A stretch of 64,000 nt of DNA from DATFCK01 sp045809745 (GCA_045809745.1 JBJMXE010000074.1:1-64000); one strand, 5' to 3'; counted from the first letter of the stretch, positions 1-9,428 are shown. Numbers and translations: made by a program. The notes: generated by a model from the sequence alone, not told the origin.

Positions 1-1563
1 GCCGGAGATAATCTGGTTGAATGGGTTGAACGGGTTGAAGGCGTTAGCCGGGACGCCGGTGGCGGTCTCACCCGCGGCGAATTCGCCGTTCGGGCCGGAA
101 CCTAACTCACCCGCGAAGCGCGGCGTCCCTGGAGGTGCCATACCGTTCAGCGGCATGCCGGGCGGAATCGCAATCACCTGCTGGCCGGGTGTGAAGAATG
201 AACCGCTGGCACCAGGTGCCAATTCGTTGTGGGTCTTCACCTTGGTGTAGTAGAAATCGCCGTAGATCTGGACCTGGTCTTCGCAAACCTTGTCGTTGAA
301 CGAGGCGTATCCACCGTAACGCTCCTGCTCAGGATACGAACCGGAGAACTGGTTGAAGTTAAACAGTGACGTGCGGCCTTGTGAGAACACGTACTGGTTC
401 GCCGGAGTGGTACCGGCGGTACCAAATGGCGCGTGCGAGAAGAAGATGTTGTTCGGCACGAATCCGCCACCGCTGTTGGCGACCGGATTGAGATCGCGGA
501 CGCCCGGGATGTTGGTGTAGTTTGTCGCATTCGTGGTGCCGTTAAAGCCAACCAGCGCAAGACCCGCAGCGTTCAGAATGAACTTCGGGTGCCCCGGAGT
601 TCCGACGTCCACGAAGAATCCCGGATTCGTCACCGGGTTCAGGTTTGGAATCGGATCCTGATGGACGGTTGCTGTCGGTAGGCCACCAGGATTTAAAGCG
701 ACCAAGGCATCGAGAACCGAAGAACGGGTGTTCTGCAGGTTAAAGGGACTCGAGTTCGTGCTGAAGAACGGCGGCGCGGCAGAGTTGCCACGGTCGCGGT
801 TGAACAACGAATTGTGGTGATAGAAGAAGATGTCACCTGAGATCTGAACCTTATCGTCGCCGATACCGAAGAGCACGTCGCCCTGGTAAATCGCCGCATC
901 TTTATCCAGCGTGTTGCCGTACTGCAACGTCACTTGAGCGCCGCGGTAATCTTTCCAGAACTTCAGGTTCACAACACCCGCGACAGCGTCAGCGCCGTAG
1001 GTGGTGGAGGCACCGTCCTTCAGAATTTCGATGCTCTGAACGGCCGGAAGCGGGATGGTAAACAAATCCTGGAACGAGGACGTGCCGCCCTGACCGATCG
1101 GGTAGGGAGTCACGCGCCGGCCATCAATCAACACCAGCGTTGCTTCAGGGGTGAAGCCGCGCAGTGAGACTGACGCCGCACCAGGGGTAAACCCGGTGGC
1201 GTTGTTGGAAATTGGTACGCCGTTCGCGTTAGCGATTGGCAAGTCGCGCAGAAGTTCGGCGGCCTGCCGCTCGCCTGATTTTTCAATCAGGTCGCGGTTC
1301 AACGCCAACACTGGGTTGGGGCCGACTTCTTCCGCGGTCGGGATGTTCGAACCGGTCACGATAACGCGCTCGGCTTCGGCTGCCCCGGTGGTGGGAGCGC
1401 CCGCTGCGGGCTGTCCGCCCGGCTGGGTGGTGCCAGCGGCCGATTGAGCACCGGTGGTGCCCGCCTGGCCAAAGGCGCTCGTGGCTAAGATGAGAGGTAA
1501 TCCGACCGCCGCGACGCAGGCGATGCGGACTAATCCCAACGTTTTTAGTACGTTTCTAGTCAT
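1..1563 (-). CDS. TonB-dependent outer-membrane receptor, N-terminal part (runs off the left edge)
   Basis: The reading frame is open from the ATG at 1563 to the window edge, giving 521 residues. Seen: a signal peptide of about 32 residues ending LATSAFGQ; a Gly/Thr/Ala/Pro-rich linker; a TonB-box-like stretch (ERVIVTGSNIP, about residue 66); then a plug domain with DGASTTYGADAVAGVVNL, the hallmark of TonB receptors. The barrel part shows repeated Asn-Pro-Phe turns (NAFNPFNPFNQ). The family imports large or scarce substrates (siderophores, glycans, peptides) through the outer membrane; the substrate cannot be told from this half. GGAGA lies 6 bases before the ATG at 1563; an in-frame ATG at 1575 lacks such a site. 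The C-terminal barrel is missing. Confidence 0.93.
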   Translation of the reverse strand, partial: MTRNVLKTLGLVRIACVAAVGLPLILATSAFGQAGTTGAQSAAGTTQPGGQPAAGAPTTGAAEAERVIVTGSNIPTAEEVGPNPVLALNRDLIEKSGERQAAELLRDLPIANANGVPISNNATGFTPGAASVSLRGFTPEATLVLIDGRRVTPYPIGQGGTSSFQDLFTIPLPAVQSIEILKDGASTTYGADAVAGVVNLKFWKDYRGAQVTLQYGNTLDKDAAIYQGDVLFGIGDDKVQISGDIFFYHHNSLFNRDRGNSAAPPFFSTNSSPFNLQNTRSSVLDALVALNPGGLPTATVHQDPIPNLNPVTNPGFFVDVGTPGHPKFILNAAGLALVGFNGTTNATNYTNIPGVRDLNPVANSGGGFVPNNIFFSHAPFGTAGTTPANQYVFSQGRTSLFNFNQFSGSYPEQERYGGYASFNDKVCEDQVQIYGDFYYTKVKTHNELAPGASGSFFTPGQQVIAIPPGMPLNGMAPPGTPRFAGELGSGPNGEFAAGETATGVPANAFNPFNPFNQIISG

Positions 1564-1925
1564 TGGTTTCTCCATTGGTTTGGTTAGGTTTGGGCTAGGC
1601 ATTAGTGAAGTTTACAGAGGGAGGCAAGTTTTTTTTTCACTTTTTTGAATTTTTTTTGAACAGCCGCGAACAGCAATTGTCGCGCCTGCTTCCCCAGTCC
1701 GTGGCCGGTTCTATCGGGTTTCGCGTCCGGTGCCTAGAAAAAAATTCAGCTTTTTTTGAACGCCGCCGAATCGCGGTTTTTGAAGGCGCTTTTGGGAAAA
1801 CGGCACGTCTGCTGAAGCGATGATTTTACTAATAACTTGTCCTCTCCGAGGCCCGATAAGCAGACCCTGCGCCGTTAACGCTGTTTCCGGTTGTCGCCGG
1901 CGCCGATTAATTGCAGCGTGGTTGG
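1564..1925. promoter_or_regulatory. Divergent intergenic region with long A/T tracts
   Basis: This 362-base stretch lies between the divergently read TonB receptor and riboflavin synthase, and I see no gene in it. It contains three T runs of 7-9 bases (1629-1637, 1651-1658, about 1752-1758) and an A7...T7 inverted pair near 1739-1758. The motif T-run + GAAC + GCCGC occurs twice (about 1651 and 1752). Leftward, a weak TTGCCT with 17-base spacing to TAATGC is a possible promoter for the receptor. No FMN riboswitch elements are recognisable before ribE. Confidence 0.4.
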
Positions 1926-2528
1926 ATGTTCACCGGGTTGATTGAAGAAGTGGGCTCCGTGCTGTGGATTCGGGCCACGGAACGCGGAACTCAGTTACAG
2001 ATCGCCGCTCCCAGGATTTCGGAAGAGACCCGAACCGGCGACAGCATCGCCGTTAACGGTTGTTGTCTCACCGTCAGTGCGCACCGCGCCGAGCAAATCA
2101 CGTTTGACTTGCTGGACGAAACTTTGCAGCGCACCAACCTCAAACATTTAAGGCGCGAAAGCATCGTAAATCTGGAGCGCCCGGTGAGCGGACAGGGACG
2201 GTGGGGTGGGCATTTTGTCCAGGGCCACGTGGATTGTTCGGCTCCCATTATTTCGTTCGAAGCGTTAGGCAATGACTATCGGATGGAGGTCCGATTACCC
2301 TCGGAATTCAGTCATTACATCGCCTGGAAAGGCTCGGTGGCGCTGAACGGAATCAGCCTAACGATCGCCGAAATTTTGCCTGACAGCTTCGCGGTTTGGC
2401 TTATCCCGCACACCCGTCGCGCAACGAATCTTCACGTCGCTCAAACCGGCGACCTGGTGAACATCGAATTCGATATTCTGGCCAAATACGTCGAGCGAAT
2501 GATGATCGCCTATCAGCGCGAAGAATAG
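1926..2528 (+). CDS. ribE: Riboflavin synthase, alpha chain
   Basis: Dismutates two 6,7-dimethyl-8-ribityllumazine molecules into riboflavin plus a pyrimidinedione, the last step of riboflavin synthesis in the cytoplasm. The 200-residue product starts with the family signature MFTGLIEEVG. It has two tandem lumazine-binding barrels (about 1-96 and 97-195), each with the repeated motif GDSIAVNGCCLTV or GSVALNGISLTI, and the inter-repeat GGHFVQGHVD. Length is normal for the trimeric enzyme. The frame is open up to a TTG at 1911, but the ATG at 1926 fits the conserved N-terminus exactly. No other rib gene is adjacent. Confidence 0.96.
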   Translation: MFTGLIEEVGSVLWIRATERGTQLQIAAPRISEETRTGDSIAVNGCCLTVSAHRAEQITFDLLDETLQRTNLKHLRRESIVNLERPVSGQGRWGGHFVQGHVDCSAPIISFEALGNDYRMEVRLPSEFSHYIAWKGSVALNGISLTIAEILPDSFAVWLIPHTRRATNLHVAQTGDLVNIEFDILAKYVERMMIAYQREE

Positions 2529-2688
2529 GCGCCGGGCTACGGGCCTAACATCCTGGCCGAATACGAAACCGGCCGGCGCGGTCCTGACTTTGCCAGCCTC
2601 GAAAACCCTTAAGACCGGGCCGGCGCGAAACTTCCCGGCTGATTTTCGCCCCTTCTATATAGAGTAAGGCGAAAACGCAACGCCCGGC

Positions 2689-4080
2689 CTACTTGGCGCC
2701 CATACCCATCAGCACCGCGGGTATCGTTCGGACCAGGATTTTCAGGTCCAATCCGAGTGACCAACGGTCGATGTAATCCAGGTCGAGCTTCACCCAATCC
2801 CGAAAATCTTTGACCTGATTCCGTCCGCTGATCTGCCAAAGACAAGTAAGCCCGGGCTTCACACTAAGCCGCCGTCGCTGCGCCGTATTTTCAAATTTCT
2901 CGACCTCGTAAATCGGCAGGGGCCGTGGACCGACCAGGCTCATGTCCCCAAGGAGCACGTTCACCAGCTGCGGTAACTCATCGATACTGCTCCGACGCAG
3001 CCACCCGCCGAAAGGTGTGATTCGTGGGTCATCCTCCACTTTGAATACGGGCCCGTTCATCTGGTTAAACGGCTCCAGTTCAGCCTTACGCATTTCGGCG
3101 TCATCGGACATGGAGCGGAACTTGTACATAATAAAAGGCTTACCGTGTTTTCCGGCGCGTTGCTGCCGGAAAATCACCGGCCCTGGTGACGTAATTCGGA
3201 TGACCAGCGCGACCACTCCCATCGGAAGCGCCAGCACCAGCAAAGCGAGGAAAGCGCCGACCCGATCGATCAAATCCTTGATGAACAAAGTCCAGGAAAC
3301 GTCCGGGGTGGAACGGAACACCAGCATCGGCCGTCCGCCAAAAACGTCGACGTCCGCCTTGGCAATGGACGTCCGGATAAAGTCAGCTACCAGCCACGCC
3401 GGAACGCCCTCGACCTCACACGCTCCAATCGCCTGCTCAACCTGGTTCAGCTGACTATGAGCCGCCGCGAATATGACGCGAGCGACAGCGTGCCGGTGCA
3501 TGGCCTGGATCAAATCCGACAAAGGCTGTTTCTCGATGTCGATCCGGTCGACAATGTCCATCCGAAGTTTCTGCTCCGGCGTGAAAGTTTGCTCGAGCGC
3601 AGCGATATCTTCCGGCACACCGGCCAGAAGCACCGGTTCCCGCAACTCGCCCAGTAACGCGCGCCGCCGGATGTGACGAACAGTTAATCTCTCCTTGGCC
3701 AGCAACACTCCGGAAGCCAGACCGATGAATATCAACGGCATGGACCGGCTAACGAGCGGTAGCCGCAGGAAAATGACGCAGGCACTAACGATGATGCTCA
3801 GGTAGATCATCGCCCGCACGATCTGCATCAACGATTTCCACTTCGACTTCTCGAAGGGCGATTCGTAAAAGCCCTGGAGATCGAGCAAAATCGGCCCAAA
3901 CAGCATCACCACGATCAGCAGCCAGGAATAGTTGCCGAACGGATCGATCGACTGGCTAAGATGGAACCAGGTGGTGGAGTATAACCGGAGCGTGTGCGCC
4001 GCCAGCAACGCGAACGCCAGCAGAAACGAGTCAATCAGCTGCTGGATCTGGGTGTTTAATTCCTGTCTTCGTGCGAGCAT
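2689..4080 (-). CDS. Polyprenyl-phosphate sugar-1-phosphate transferase (exopolysaccharide initiation)
   Basis: A 463-residue membrane enzyme of the bacterial sugar transferase family, which puts the first sugar phosphate on undecaprenyl phosphate. N-terminal half: about four membrane segments (about 15-35, 50-70, 85-105, 112-130) and a CoA-binding-like middle domain. C-terminal catalytic domain, about 265-460, with one hydrophobic segment (AFLALLVLALPMGVVALVI), then KFRSM, SIDELPQLVNVLLGDMSLVG and PRP. It is isolated: neighbours are metabolic genes, not glycosyltransferases. A second member of the same family lies at 55904-57304 in a true polysaccharide locus, so this genome has at least two initiators. 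Sugar specificity is unknown. Confidence 0.9.
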   Translation of the reverse strand: MLARRQELNTQIQQLIDSFLLAFALLAAHTLRLYSTTWFHLSQSIDPFGNYSWLLIVVMLFGPILLDLQGFYESPFEKSKWKSLMQIVRAMIYLSIIVSACVIFLRLPLVSRSMPLIFIGLASGVLLAKERLTVRHIRRRALLGELREPVLLAGVPEDIAALEQTFTPEQKLRMDIVDRIDIEKQPLSDLIQAMHRHAVARVIFAAAHSQLNQVEQAIGACEVEGVPAWLVADFIRTSIAKADVDVFGGRPMLVFRSTPDVSWTLFIKDLIDRVGAFLALLVLALPMGVVALVIRITSPGPVIFRQQRAGKHGKPFIMYKFRSMSDDAEMRKAELEPFNQMNGPVFKVEDDPRITPFGGWLRRSSIDELPQLVNVLLGDMSLVGPRPLPIYEVEKFENTAQRRRLSVKPGLTCLWQISGRNQVKDFRDWVKLDLDYIDRWSLGLDLKILVRTIPAVLMGMGAK

Positions 4081-4133
4081 GCTAGGAGACGCCAGCGTTC
4101 ACGCCAGTCCAGTCGATAAAGCTAAAGTAAGAT

Positions 4134-4829
4134 ATGCCACCGCGGAACCCGGTCAAAGTTGCGGCGGAAGTTGCCAAGCTGGTCGGTGTTATCTGTACCG
4201 CGGCGGACTTGCATTTGGCTGAACGGCTGCGGCTTAAGCCCGACCTGTTCGAGCTCCGCTTGGATTGTCTATTTGGCTGCAGGACTTTGAAACGGCAAAT
4301 GGCTAAACTGAAACGCCCACTCATCATCACGGCGCGGCATTCGGCGGAAGGTGGAGACAACAATCTCCCGGGCCCCATCCGGTGCGACCTGCTGCTGACG
4401 TATCTGCGTGCGGCCCGGTATGTGGATATCGAGCTAAGGTCGGCCGCGGCATGTCGACCCGTCATGGATCGCGCTCGGGAGCTCGGGGTGGGTACAATCA
4501 TTTCGTTCCACGACTTCGGTAGTACGCCGAGCTTGGGCAGTTTGCGTGCCAAAGCGACCCGTGCGGGAGCGTTAGGAGCTGCGGTTTTCAAAGTAGCTAC
4601 GCGGACCGACACGGCGGCCCAGTTGGCTCGCTTGCTCCGGTTCGTGGCCGATGCTCCGATCGGGCTGCCGATCTCCGCCATGGGAATTGGCAAGCTCGGG
4701 ACAATCTCGCGGCCGCTGCTGGCCCAATGCGGCTCGGTTCTGGCCTACTGTTCTTTGGGTAGGTCCCGGGTGGAAGGTCAACTCTCAGTCGACCAGTTCC
4801 GACGCGCGATTGGGCAAATCAAACCCTGA
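4134..4829 (+). CDS. aroD: 3-dehydroquinate dehydratase, type I
   Basis: Third step of the shikimate pathway: dehydrates 3-dehydroquinate to 3-dehydroshikimate through a Schiff base. The 231-residue TIM-barrel protein shows the type I catalytic set: Glu40 in FELRLD, His126 in ISFHDF and the Schiff-base Lys153 in AVFKVAT, plus the substrate-loop motif ARHSAEGG. The C-terminal SRVEGQLSVDQFRRA matches the Ser/Gln lid region of the family. Most type I enzymes are 220-250 residues, so this is full length. The next gene (Lon-N-domain protein) follows after 52 bases on the same strand. Confidence 0.92.
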   Translation: MPPRNPVKVAAEVAKLVGVICTAADLHLAERLRLKPDLFELRLDCLFGCRTLKRQMAKLKRPLIITARHSAEGGDNNLPGPIRCDLLLTYLRAARYVDIELRSAAACRPVMDRARELGVGTIISFHDFGSTPSLGSLRAKATRAGALGAAVFKVATRTDTAAQLARLLRFVADAPIGLPISAMGIGKLGTISRPLLAQCGSVLAYCSLGRSRVEGQLSVDQFRRAIGQIKP

Positions 4830-4881
4830 TCAATCGGTCAGGCTGCGTCCCGACTCAGCCACGTATATTTTGAAGGGACCA

Positions 4882-5511
4882 ATGGATGCTTCCGCGATTT
4901 TGCCAAATCATGTGCCGGTGATGCCGCTCCCGGGGGCGTTGCTATTCCCGCACGCGTTGTTGCCGCTATACATCTTTGAGTCGCGCTACCGCGAGATGTT
5001 AGATCACGCGCTCAATAATCATCGCATTTTCTCGGTGGCGCTCGTTAAACCGGACCGGACGGCTTGGGAGTCGACCGCTGATTTCTTCCACATCGCCGGA
5101 GTTGGACTGATTCGCGCGTGCGTCGAGCGCGATGACGGTACTTCCAATCTCATTCTCCAAGGCCTCGAGAGGGTTCGGTTTACGTCGTTCGCGCAGGACG
5201 AGCCGTTTCCGATCGCAACAATTGAGCCGATCGAATCGGAAACCGAAACGTCGGTGGAAACAGAAGCGCTGGCCGCCAAAGTCGTGGAACTTTACTCGCA
5301 GATCAAAGGCGATGGCCGCGCCTTGCCCGAAAAAGTGGACCGTTATTTGTCCGATCTGAGCGATCCTGAAATGTTAGCCGATCTGGTGGCTTCAACTTTC
5401 ATCGATGACGCTCTGCGCCGCCAGCGGGTGCTGGAAGAGCGTTCAGTCAATCAGCGGCTTCGGTTGGTGATCCAGTATCTGCGGGATGAAGGCGGGCCCG
5501 GGATGATGTAG
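4882..5511 (+). CDS. Lon N-terminal-domain (LON substrate-binding) protein
   Basis: A 209-residue stand-alone version of the substrate-recognition domain found at the N-terminus of Lon proteases; no AAA+ or protease part is present. Diagnostic stretch: MPLPGALLFPHALLPLYIFE, then RYREM, and a helical C-terminal bundle. Such proteins are common in bacteria and their role is unproven (substrate binding or adaptor). The ATG at 4882 is chosen because it has GAAGGGA about 6 bases upstream and matches the family start; the longer open frame overlaps aroD. The gene follows aroD by 52 bases and may be cotranscribed with it. Confidence 0.88.
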   Translation: MDASAILPNHVPVMPLPGALLFPHALLPLYIFESRYREMLDHALNNHRIFSVALVKPDRTAWESTADFFHIAGVGLIRACVERDDGTSNLILQGLERVRFTSFAQDEPFPIATIEPIESETETSVETEALAAKVVELYSQIKGDGRALPEKVDRYLSDLSDPEMLADLVASTFIDDALRRQRVLEERSVNQRLRLVIQYLRDEGGPGMM

Positions 5512-5535
5512 CCACGTCCCCTGCTCCGCGGTGCA

Positions 5536-6786
5536 TCACGCTCCAGCACGCGGAGCGGTTCCGACCAGCCGCTCATATTCTTCGATCAGATACCGGTCGG
5601 TCATACCGGCAATGTAATCGCACACCGTGCGATGCAGGCCCTCGGCTTCAATCCGCCTGACTGCTGAGTCGCCTAACAAATCGGGGCTGGTGATATATGC
5701 TTCAAACACTTTCCGCAGCATCTCGCAGGCACGTTGGTTCACCTCCGCCACTCGCGGATGATAATAAACATTCTGATACAGGAATTTCCGCAGCTCAGAA
5801 TTCCGATCTCGCAGCTCGCGGCTGTAGCAGATCAGACGGGCGCTGTTCAATCGCACCTCATCGGCGCTAGCCGCGCCGGAATCGGCAATTGCCGCAGCAC
5901 TGGAACTGACCACGTTCTGAACTTCGACGTCGATAATATCACGGATGATCAGTTGATGCAGATCGGGCTCGTGTGGATCGGGATGGCGACGCCGAACACG
6001 CTCGTTACTGTCTCTCCACACGGCGTTCTCCTCGAGCTGGCCCGCCGTGAGAATCTGGAAATCCACAGCGTCATCCAAATCGTGGCTGTAGTAGGTAATC
6101 TCGTCAGCAAGATCAGCGATTTGCGCTTCGAGTGACGGAAAACGGTATTGCGCAAGCTGAAGCCTTCGCGATTCAGCAGCTTGCCGATCCTCAGCTGAGT
6201 CGCTGCCAGGCAACGCGTCCTCGAACTGGTAGGCCACGTCGTGTTTCTTCAATCCTTCCCGCACTTCAAACGTTAAATTTAAGCCCGGAAAATCCGGATA
6301 CGGATCTTCCAGTAACTCCACCACCCGCAGACTTTGCCGGTTGTGATCGAAGCCGCCGTGTTCGGTCATGCATTCGGCCAGCATTTCTTCGCCGGAATGA
6401 CCAAACGGAGAATGGCCGAGATCATGGGCGAGAGCGATTGCTTCAGCCAGATCCTCATTGAGGCCCAAAGCGCGAGCGATGGTGCGGCTGATCGAGGCCA
6501 CCTCAATCGAATGCGTCAGCCGTGTCCGCAGATGATCGCCGGTGCCATTTAGAAAAACCTGGGTCTTATACTCCAGGCGTCGGAACGCTCGGGAATGAAT
6601 GATCCGGGCCCGGTCCCGCTGAAATTCGGTTCGGTAGGCGTGGCTCGGCTCTGAATATTTACGCCCGCGTGAGTCGCCGGACTTTTGAGCAAACGGCGCC
6701 AGAATCGTTCGCTCCGCTCCCTCCATTTGCTGTCGCGATCGGTAGGTCGAAGGCGCCTCCGATGCCGGCGATTTGGCCATTGTCAT
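5536..6786 (-). CDS. dgt: Deoxyguanosinetriphosphate triphosphohydrolase-like HD protein
   Basis: HD-superfamily dNTPase that splits dGTP (or other dNTPs) to deoxynucleoside and triphosphate, controlling dNTP pools. About 416 residues. Metal-binding set: His in RLTHSIEV, then AHDLGHSPFGHSGEE (HD pair), and the distal Asp in EITYYSHDLDDAVD. Upstream RAFRRLEYKTQV and the C-terminal antiterminus-type domain are typical of the short Dgt type. Three near starts exist (TTG 6792, ATG 6786, ATG 6780); 6786 is chosen as the longest ATG. It lies 10 bases downstream of a small membrane protein gene and is probably cotranscribed. Confidence 0.9.
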   Translation of the reverse strand: MTMAKSPASEAPSTYRSRQQMEGAERTILAPFAQKSGDSRGRKYSEPSHAYRTEFQRDRARIIHSRAFRRLEYKTQVFLNGTGDHLRTRLTHSIEVASISRTIARALGLNEDLAEAIALAHDLGHSPFGHSGEEMLAECMTEHGGFDHNRQSLRVVELLEDPYPDFPGLNLTFEVREGLKKHDVAYQFEDALPGSDSAEDRQAAESRRLQLAQYRFPSLEAQIADLADEITYYSHDLDDAVDFQILTAGQLEENAVWRDSNERVRRRHPDPHEPDLHQLIIRDIIDVEVQNVVSSSAAAIADSGAASADEVRLNSARLICYSRELRDRNSELRKFLYQNVYYHPRVAEVNQRACEMLRKVFEAYITSPDLLGDSAVRRIEAEGLHRTVCDYIAGMTDRYLIEEYERLVGTAPRAGA

Positions 6787-6795
6787 GCCCAAACA

Positions 6796-7146
6796 CTAAC
6801 GATCCGTAGGGCTCGATTCACGTTTGATGTCGTCTCGCAATTCGCGCTGAGCCTTACGCGCATTGGAGCTCAGCGTCAGCAGATCAAAGATAGCGAGCAG
6901 GATTGCGGTCACGGTTAACCAGGCACACACCAGCCAAAAAAAGAGGAACCAGCTCGTATGTTCGTGCGGATCGAGCGGGCGTTTCAGAACCGTCGACCCG
7001 CAGATCATCAGTACTAACGCTGCCGTTAACACGATTATCATGACGCGGCGCCTCGTCCCCTGGTCGCGAATAATGCCTCGCGTCGCGTGCACCGCAAAGG
7101 AGGCGTGCTGCAAAGGCTTCTCGTCAGGGGTGTCGTTGGTCGGCAT
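6796..7146 (-). CDS. Small two-helix membrane protein, unknown function
   Basis: A 116-residue protein I do not recognise. Seen: a polar N-terminus (about 1-35) rich in Asp, Pro and His; two hydrophobic helices (about 37-57, IIVLTAALVLMICGS; and about 68-92, WFLFFWLVCAWLTVTAILLA); and a charged, likely cytoplasmic tail (KAQRELRDDIKRE). The frame is open to TTG 7155, but the ATG at 7146 is preferred. It lies just upstream of dgt on the same strand. The layout suggests an inner-membrane protein with both termini in the cytoplasm. Confidence 0.65.
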   Translation of the reverse strand: MPTNDTPDEKPLQHASFAVHATRGIIRDQGTRRRVMIIVLTAALVLMICGSTVLKRPLDPHEHTSWFLFFWLVCAWLTVTAILLAIFDLLTLSSNARKAQRELRDDIKRESSPTDR

Positions 7147-7359
7147 CGAGTCCAATCAGGCTGCCCGGCAACAGCGTGCGCGCCAAGTCATTAACTGTAT
7201 AGTCGCCGGTCCCAATGTAAACCCGCGGCCGGGCAAGCCGACAGCCCGCCTAACCGGACATGAAAGGCCGAATAACCTCTGTCTTTGAATAGGCCACCAA
7301 CTCTGATCACTGCGCAAATCGGCTTCTCACCGGTCGGGTAACCTGCTTTGCTCGACGAC

Positions 7360-7872
7360 ATGGGTAAAACCAAGGGCAGCAAGCCGAGCAAACAACGAAC
7401 GGCGGCGCGCCGACCAAGTAAGCCCAAGGCAATGGCGAATGCGAAGAAAACCCTTACCAGCCGCCCCCGACCCGAAAAAGCCGCCATTCGCAGCGCGGCT
7501 TTTGCCAAGGCAATTCTCGACGCCAAATCATATGCAGCCGACGCGGCATCGCTCCGGACTCTGTTCACGGAAGCATCGACCAAGGCCGCCAGTATTCCGA
7601 GGAGCGCGTTAGAAGGCCTCGGGCCGTACTTACAGGCGATGCTGCGGTTGCTTCGGGCTTATGCCGGCGGCGATTACCGCAAAATCTCTAAGGACGCCCT
7701 GCTCACGATTGTCGCGGCCATCAGTTACCTGGTGGATCCGTTCGATCTGATTCCGGACGAGATTCCGTTCCTTGGCTATGTCGATGACGCGACCGTCATT
7801 CGGTTCGCGGTTTCGCGGACCAGAGACGCACTCGACGCGTTCATGCTCTGGGAAACTAGCGCTGATTCCTAA
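7360..7872 (+). CDS. YkvA-like DUF1232 protein with basic N-terminal extension
   Basis: 170 residues. The C-terminal part (about 95-160) is a DUF1232 domain, recognised by YLVDPFDLIPDEIPFLGYVDD, the invariant DP.D..PD..P..G..DD pattern. The domain occurs in small proteins of unknown function, some membrane-associated. The first 45 residues are very Lys/Arg/Ser-rich (KTKGSKPSKQRTAARRPSK), the kind of disordered basic tail also seen on other proteins of this window (pyruvate phosphate dikinase, the micro-ORF at 27409). The frame opens at a TTG at 7348; the ATG at 7360 is taken. Confidence 0.82.
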   Translation: MGKTKGSKPSKQRTAARRPSKPKAMANAKKTLTSRPRPEKAAIRSAAFAKAILDAKSYAADAASLRTLFTEASTKAASIPRSALEGLGPYLQAMLRLLRAYAGGDYRKISKDALLTIVAAISYLVDPFDLIPDEIPFLGYVDDATVIRFAVSRTRDALDAFMLWETSADS

Positions 7873-8024
7873 TCACGCTCGACGGAAGGTGGATCGAGAC
7901 CTTCGGCCTCGATGTTAAAAATAGAAGCGTCGCAGACGGCTCACTTTGAGCAGCTCCGCTGCTTGCATTTTGCCGACGCTCTGGGAGATCGCGTTTCACC
8001 GCCCCGGAGTGCGCCGAGCGATAC

Positions 8025-9428
8025 CTAAACCAGCAGCAGCGCCGGATTTTCCAGAAGATGTCGCAGCTCCTTTAAGTATTCCGCACCCAACGCGCCGTCG
8101 ATCACTCGATGATCGCAGCTCATCCAAATCGACATCCGATGTCCGACCGCGATCTGGTCGCAATTATCAACCACCGGCTGCTTGGTCAGAGCGCCGACTG
8201 CGAGAATGAAACCCTGGGGCGGATTGATGATTGCGGAGAAACTATCGATGCCCATTCCTCCGAGATTCGAAACGGTGAAGCTGCCTCCCTGAAATTCTTC
8301 GGGCTTCATCCGCTTGTTACGCGCTCGCAAAGCAAGATCCTTGGCCATCGCGCTGAGTTCGCGTAACGACTTGTTCTGGGCTCCGCGGATCACCGGCGTG
8401 AGAAGCCCGTCTGGAATTGCTACGGCAATGCCCAGATCGACGTCCGCGTACTGCACGATCGCGTCCCCATCGAACGAGGCATTGACCTTTGGCACTTTAA
8501 CCGCAGCTTGGACCGCACCTTTCAGGACGAAGTCGTTAACGGTGATCTTTGATGTGTCAGCTCCTTCGCCGGCCGATTTCAATTCCGCCCGCGCTGCCAT
8601 CAACGGCCCAGCGTCGATGTTGATGTTAAGATAGAAATGCGGAACCGGCCCCTTACTTTCAACCAGCCGTTCGGCGATGCCTTTGCGCATTCCCGAAAGA
8701 TTAATGCGAGAACCGGCAGCGCTTTTGGCGGGAGCGGATGCTGCCGGTTTGGACGCAGCAACCGACTTTGGTGGCGCAGCAGATCCAACACCGTGTGATT
8801 TTGCCGCAGCGCGCACATCGGTTTCGGTGACGCGGCCATCTGGCCCGGTGCCATTAATCCCGGCTAAGTCGATTCCAAGTTCGGCTGCGAGTCTCCGCGC
8901 GACCGGCGACGCTTTCACCCGCGCCTCTTCCGTAGAGGGCTTCACGGCAGAAGTCGACTTCTGGGCTTGCGTCGAAGGCGGTATCGGCTTCGATCCTTTC
9001 CCCTTTGCTGCCGGCGCACCCTGTTCTTGAGATGCTTCAGGTGGCGCAGTGTCTTCGTCCTGCTTCGCCGCCGGCGCAGGCTTTTCGGTCTCGGCCTGCG
9101 GCTTCTTCGCCGGCTCGGGTTTCTTTTCTTTCTGCTCTTCTTTCGCTGCAGGCTTGGCTTTATCCGCGGGCGGCGCTGCTGCCGCTTTTTCACCGGGTTC
9201 GCCAATGAACGCGATCTTGTCGCCTACGTTCACTTTACCGCCTTCTTCCACGTAAATTTCGCTCAGCGTCCCGTCTTCCGGCGATTCCCATTCCATCGTC
9301 GCCTTATCGGTCTCGATTTCGGCGATCACCTCGCCGGCCGTGACTTTGTCGCCCTTCTTCTTCCGCCACGTAACCAAAGTTCCCTCGGTCATGGTGTCGC
9401 TCAGCTTGGGCATCTGAATTTCGGGCAT
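8025..9428 (-). CDS. pdhC: Pyruvate dehydrogenase E2, dihydrolipoamide acetyltransferase
   Basis: Core of the pyruvate dehydrogenase complex; moves the acetyl group from lipoamide to CoA. 467 residues. N-terminal lipoyl domain (1-78) with lipoylated Lys42 in EIETDKATMEWES; a long Ala/Pro/Lys/Glu linker (about 80-165); an E1/E3-binding domain (about 172-208, ASPVARRLAAELGIDL...GTGPDGRVTETD); and the catalytic domain (about 240-467) with His440 and Asp444 in CDHRVIDGALGAEYL. It is the last gene of the leftward pdhA-pdhB-pdhC block, 60 bases after pdhB, and that gap holds a 7-bp-periodic repeat. No E3 (lpd) gene is in the window. Confidence 0.95.
   Translation of the reverse strand: MPEIQMPKLSDTMTEGTLVTWRKKKGDKVTAGEVIAEIETDKATMEWESPEDGTLSEIYVEEGGKVNVGDKIAFIGEPGEKAAAAPPADKAKPAAKEEQKEKKPEPAKKPQAETEKPAPAAKQDEDTAPPEASQEQGAPAAKGKGSKPIPPSTQAQKSTSAVKPSTEEARVKASPVARRLAAELGIDLAGINGTGPDGRVTETDVRAAAKSHGVGSAAPPKSVAASKPAASAPAKSAAGSRINLSGMRKGIAERLVESKGPVPHFYLNINIDAGPLMAARAELKSAGEGADTSKITVNDFVLKGAVQAAVKVPKVNASFDGDAIVQYADVDLGIAVAIPDGLLTPVIRGAQNKSLRELSAMAKDLALRARNKRMKPEEFQGGSFTVSNLGGMGIDSFSAIINPPQGFILAVGALTKQPVVDNCDQIAVGHRMSIWMSCDHRVIDGALGAEYLKELRHLLENPALLLV

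Noticed and set aside
1830..1925. FMN riboswitch before riboflavin synthase
   Set aside because: None of the conserved FMN aptamer segments are present in the leader.
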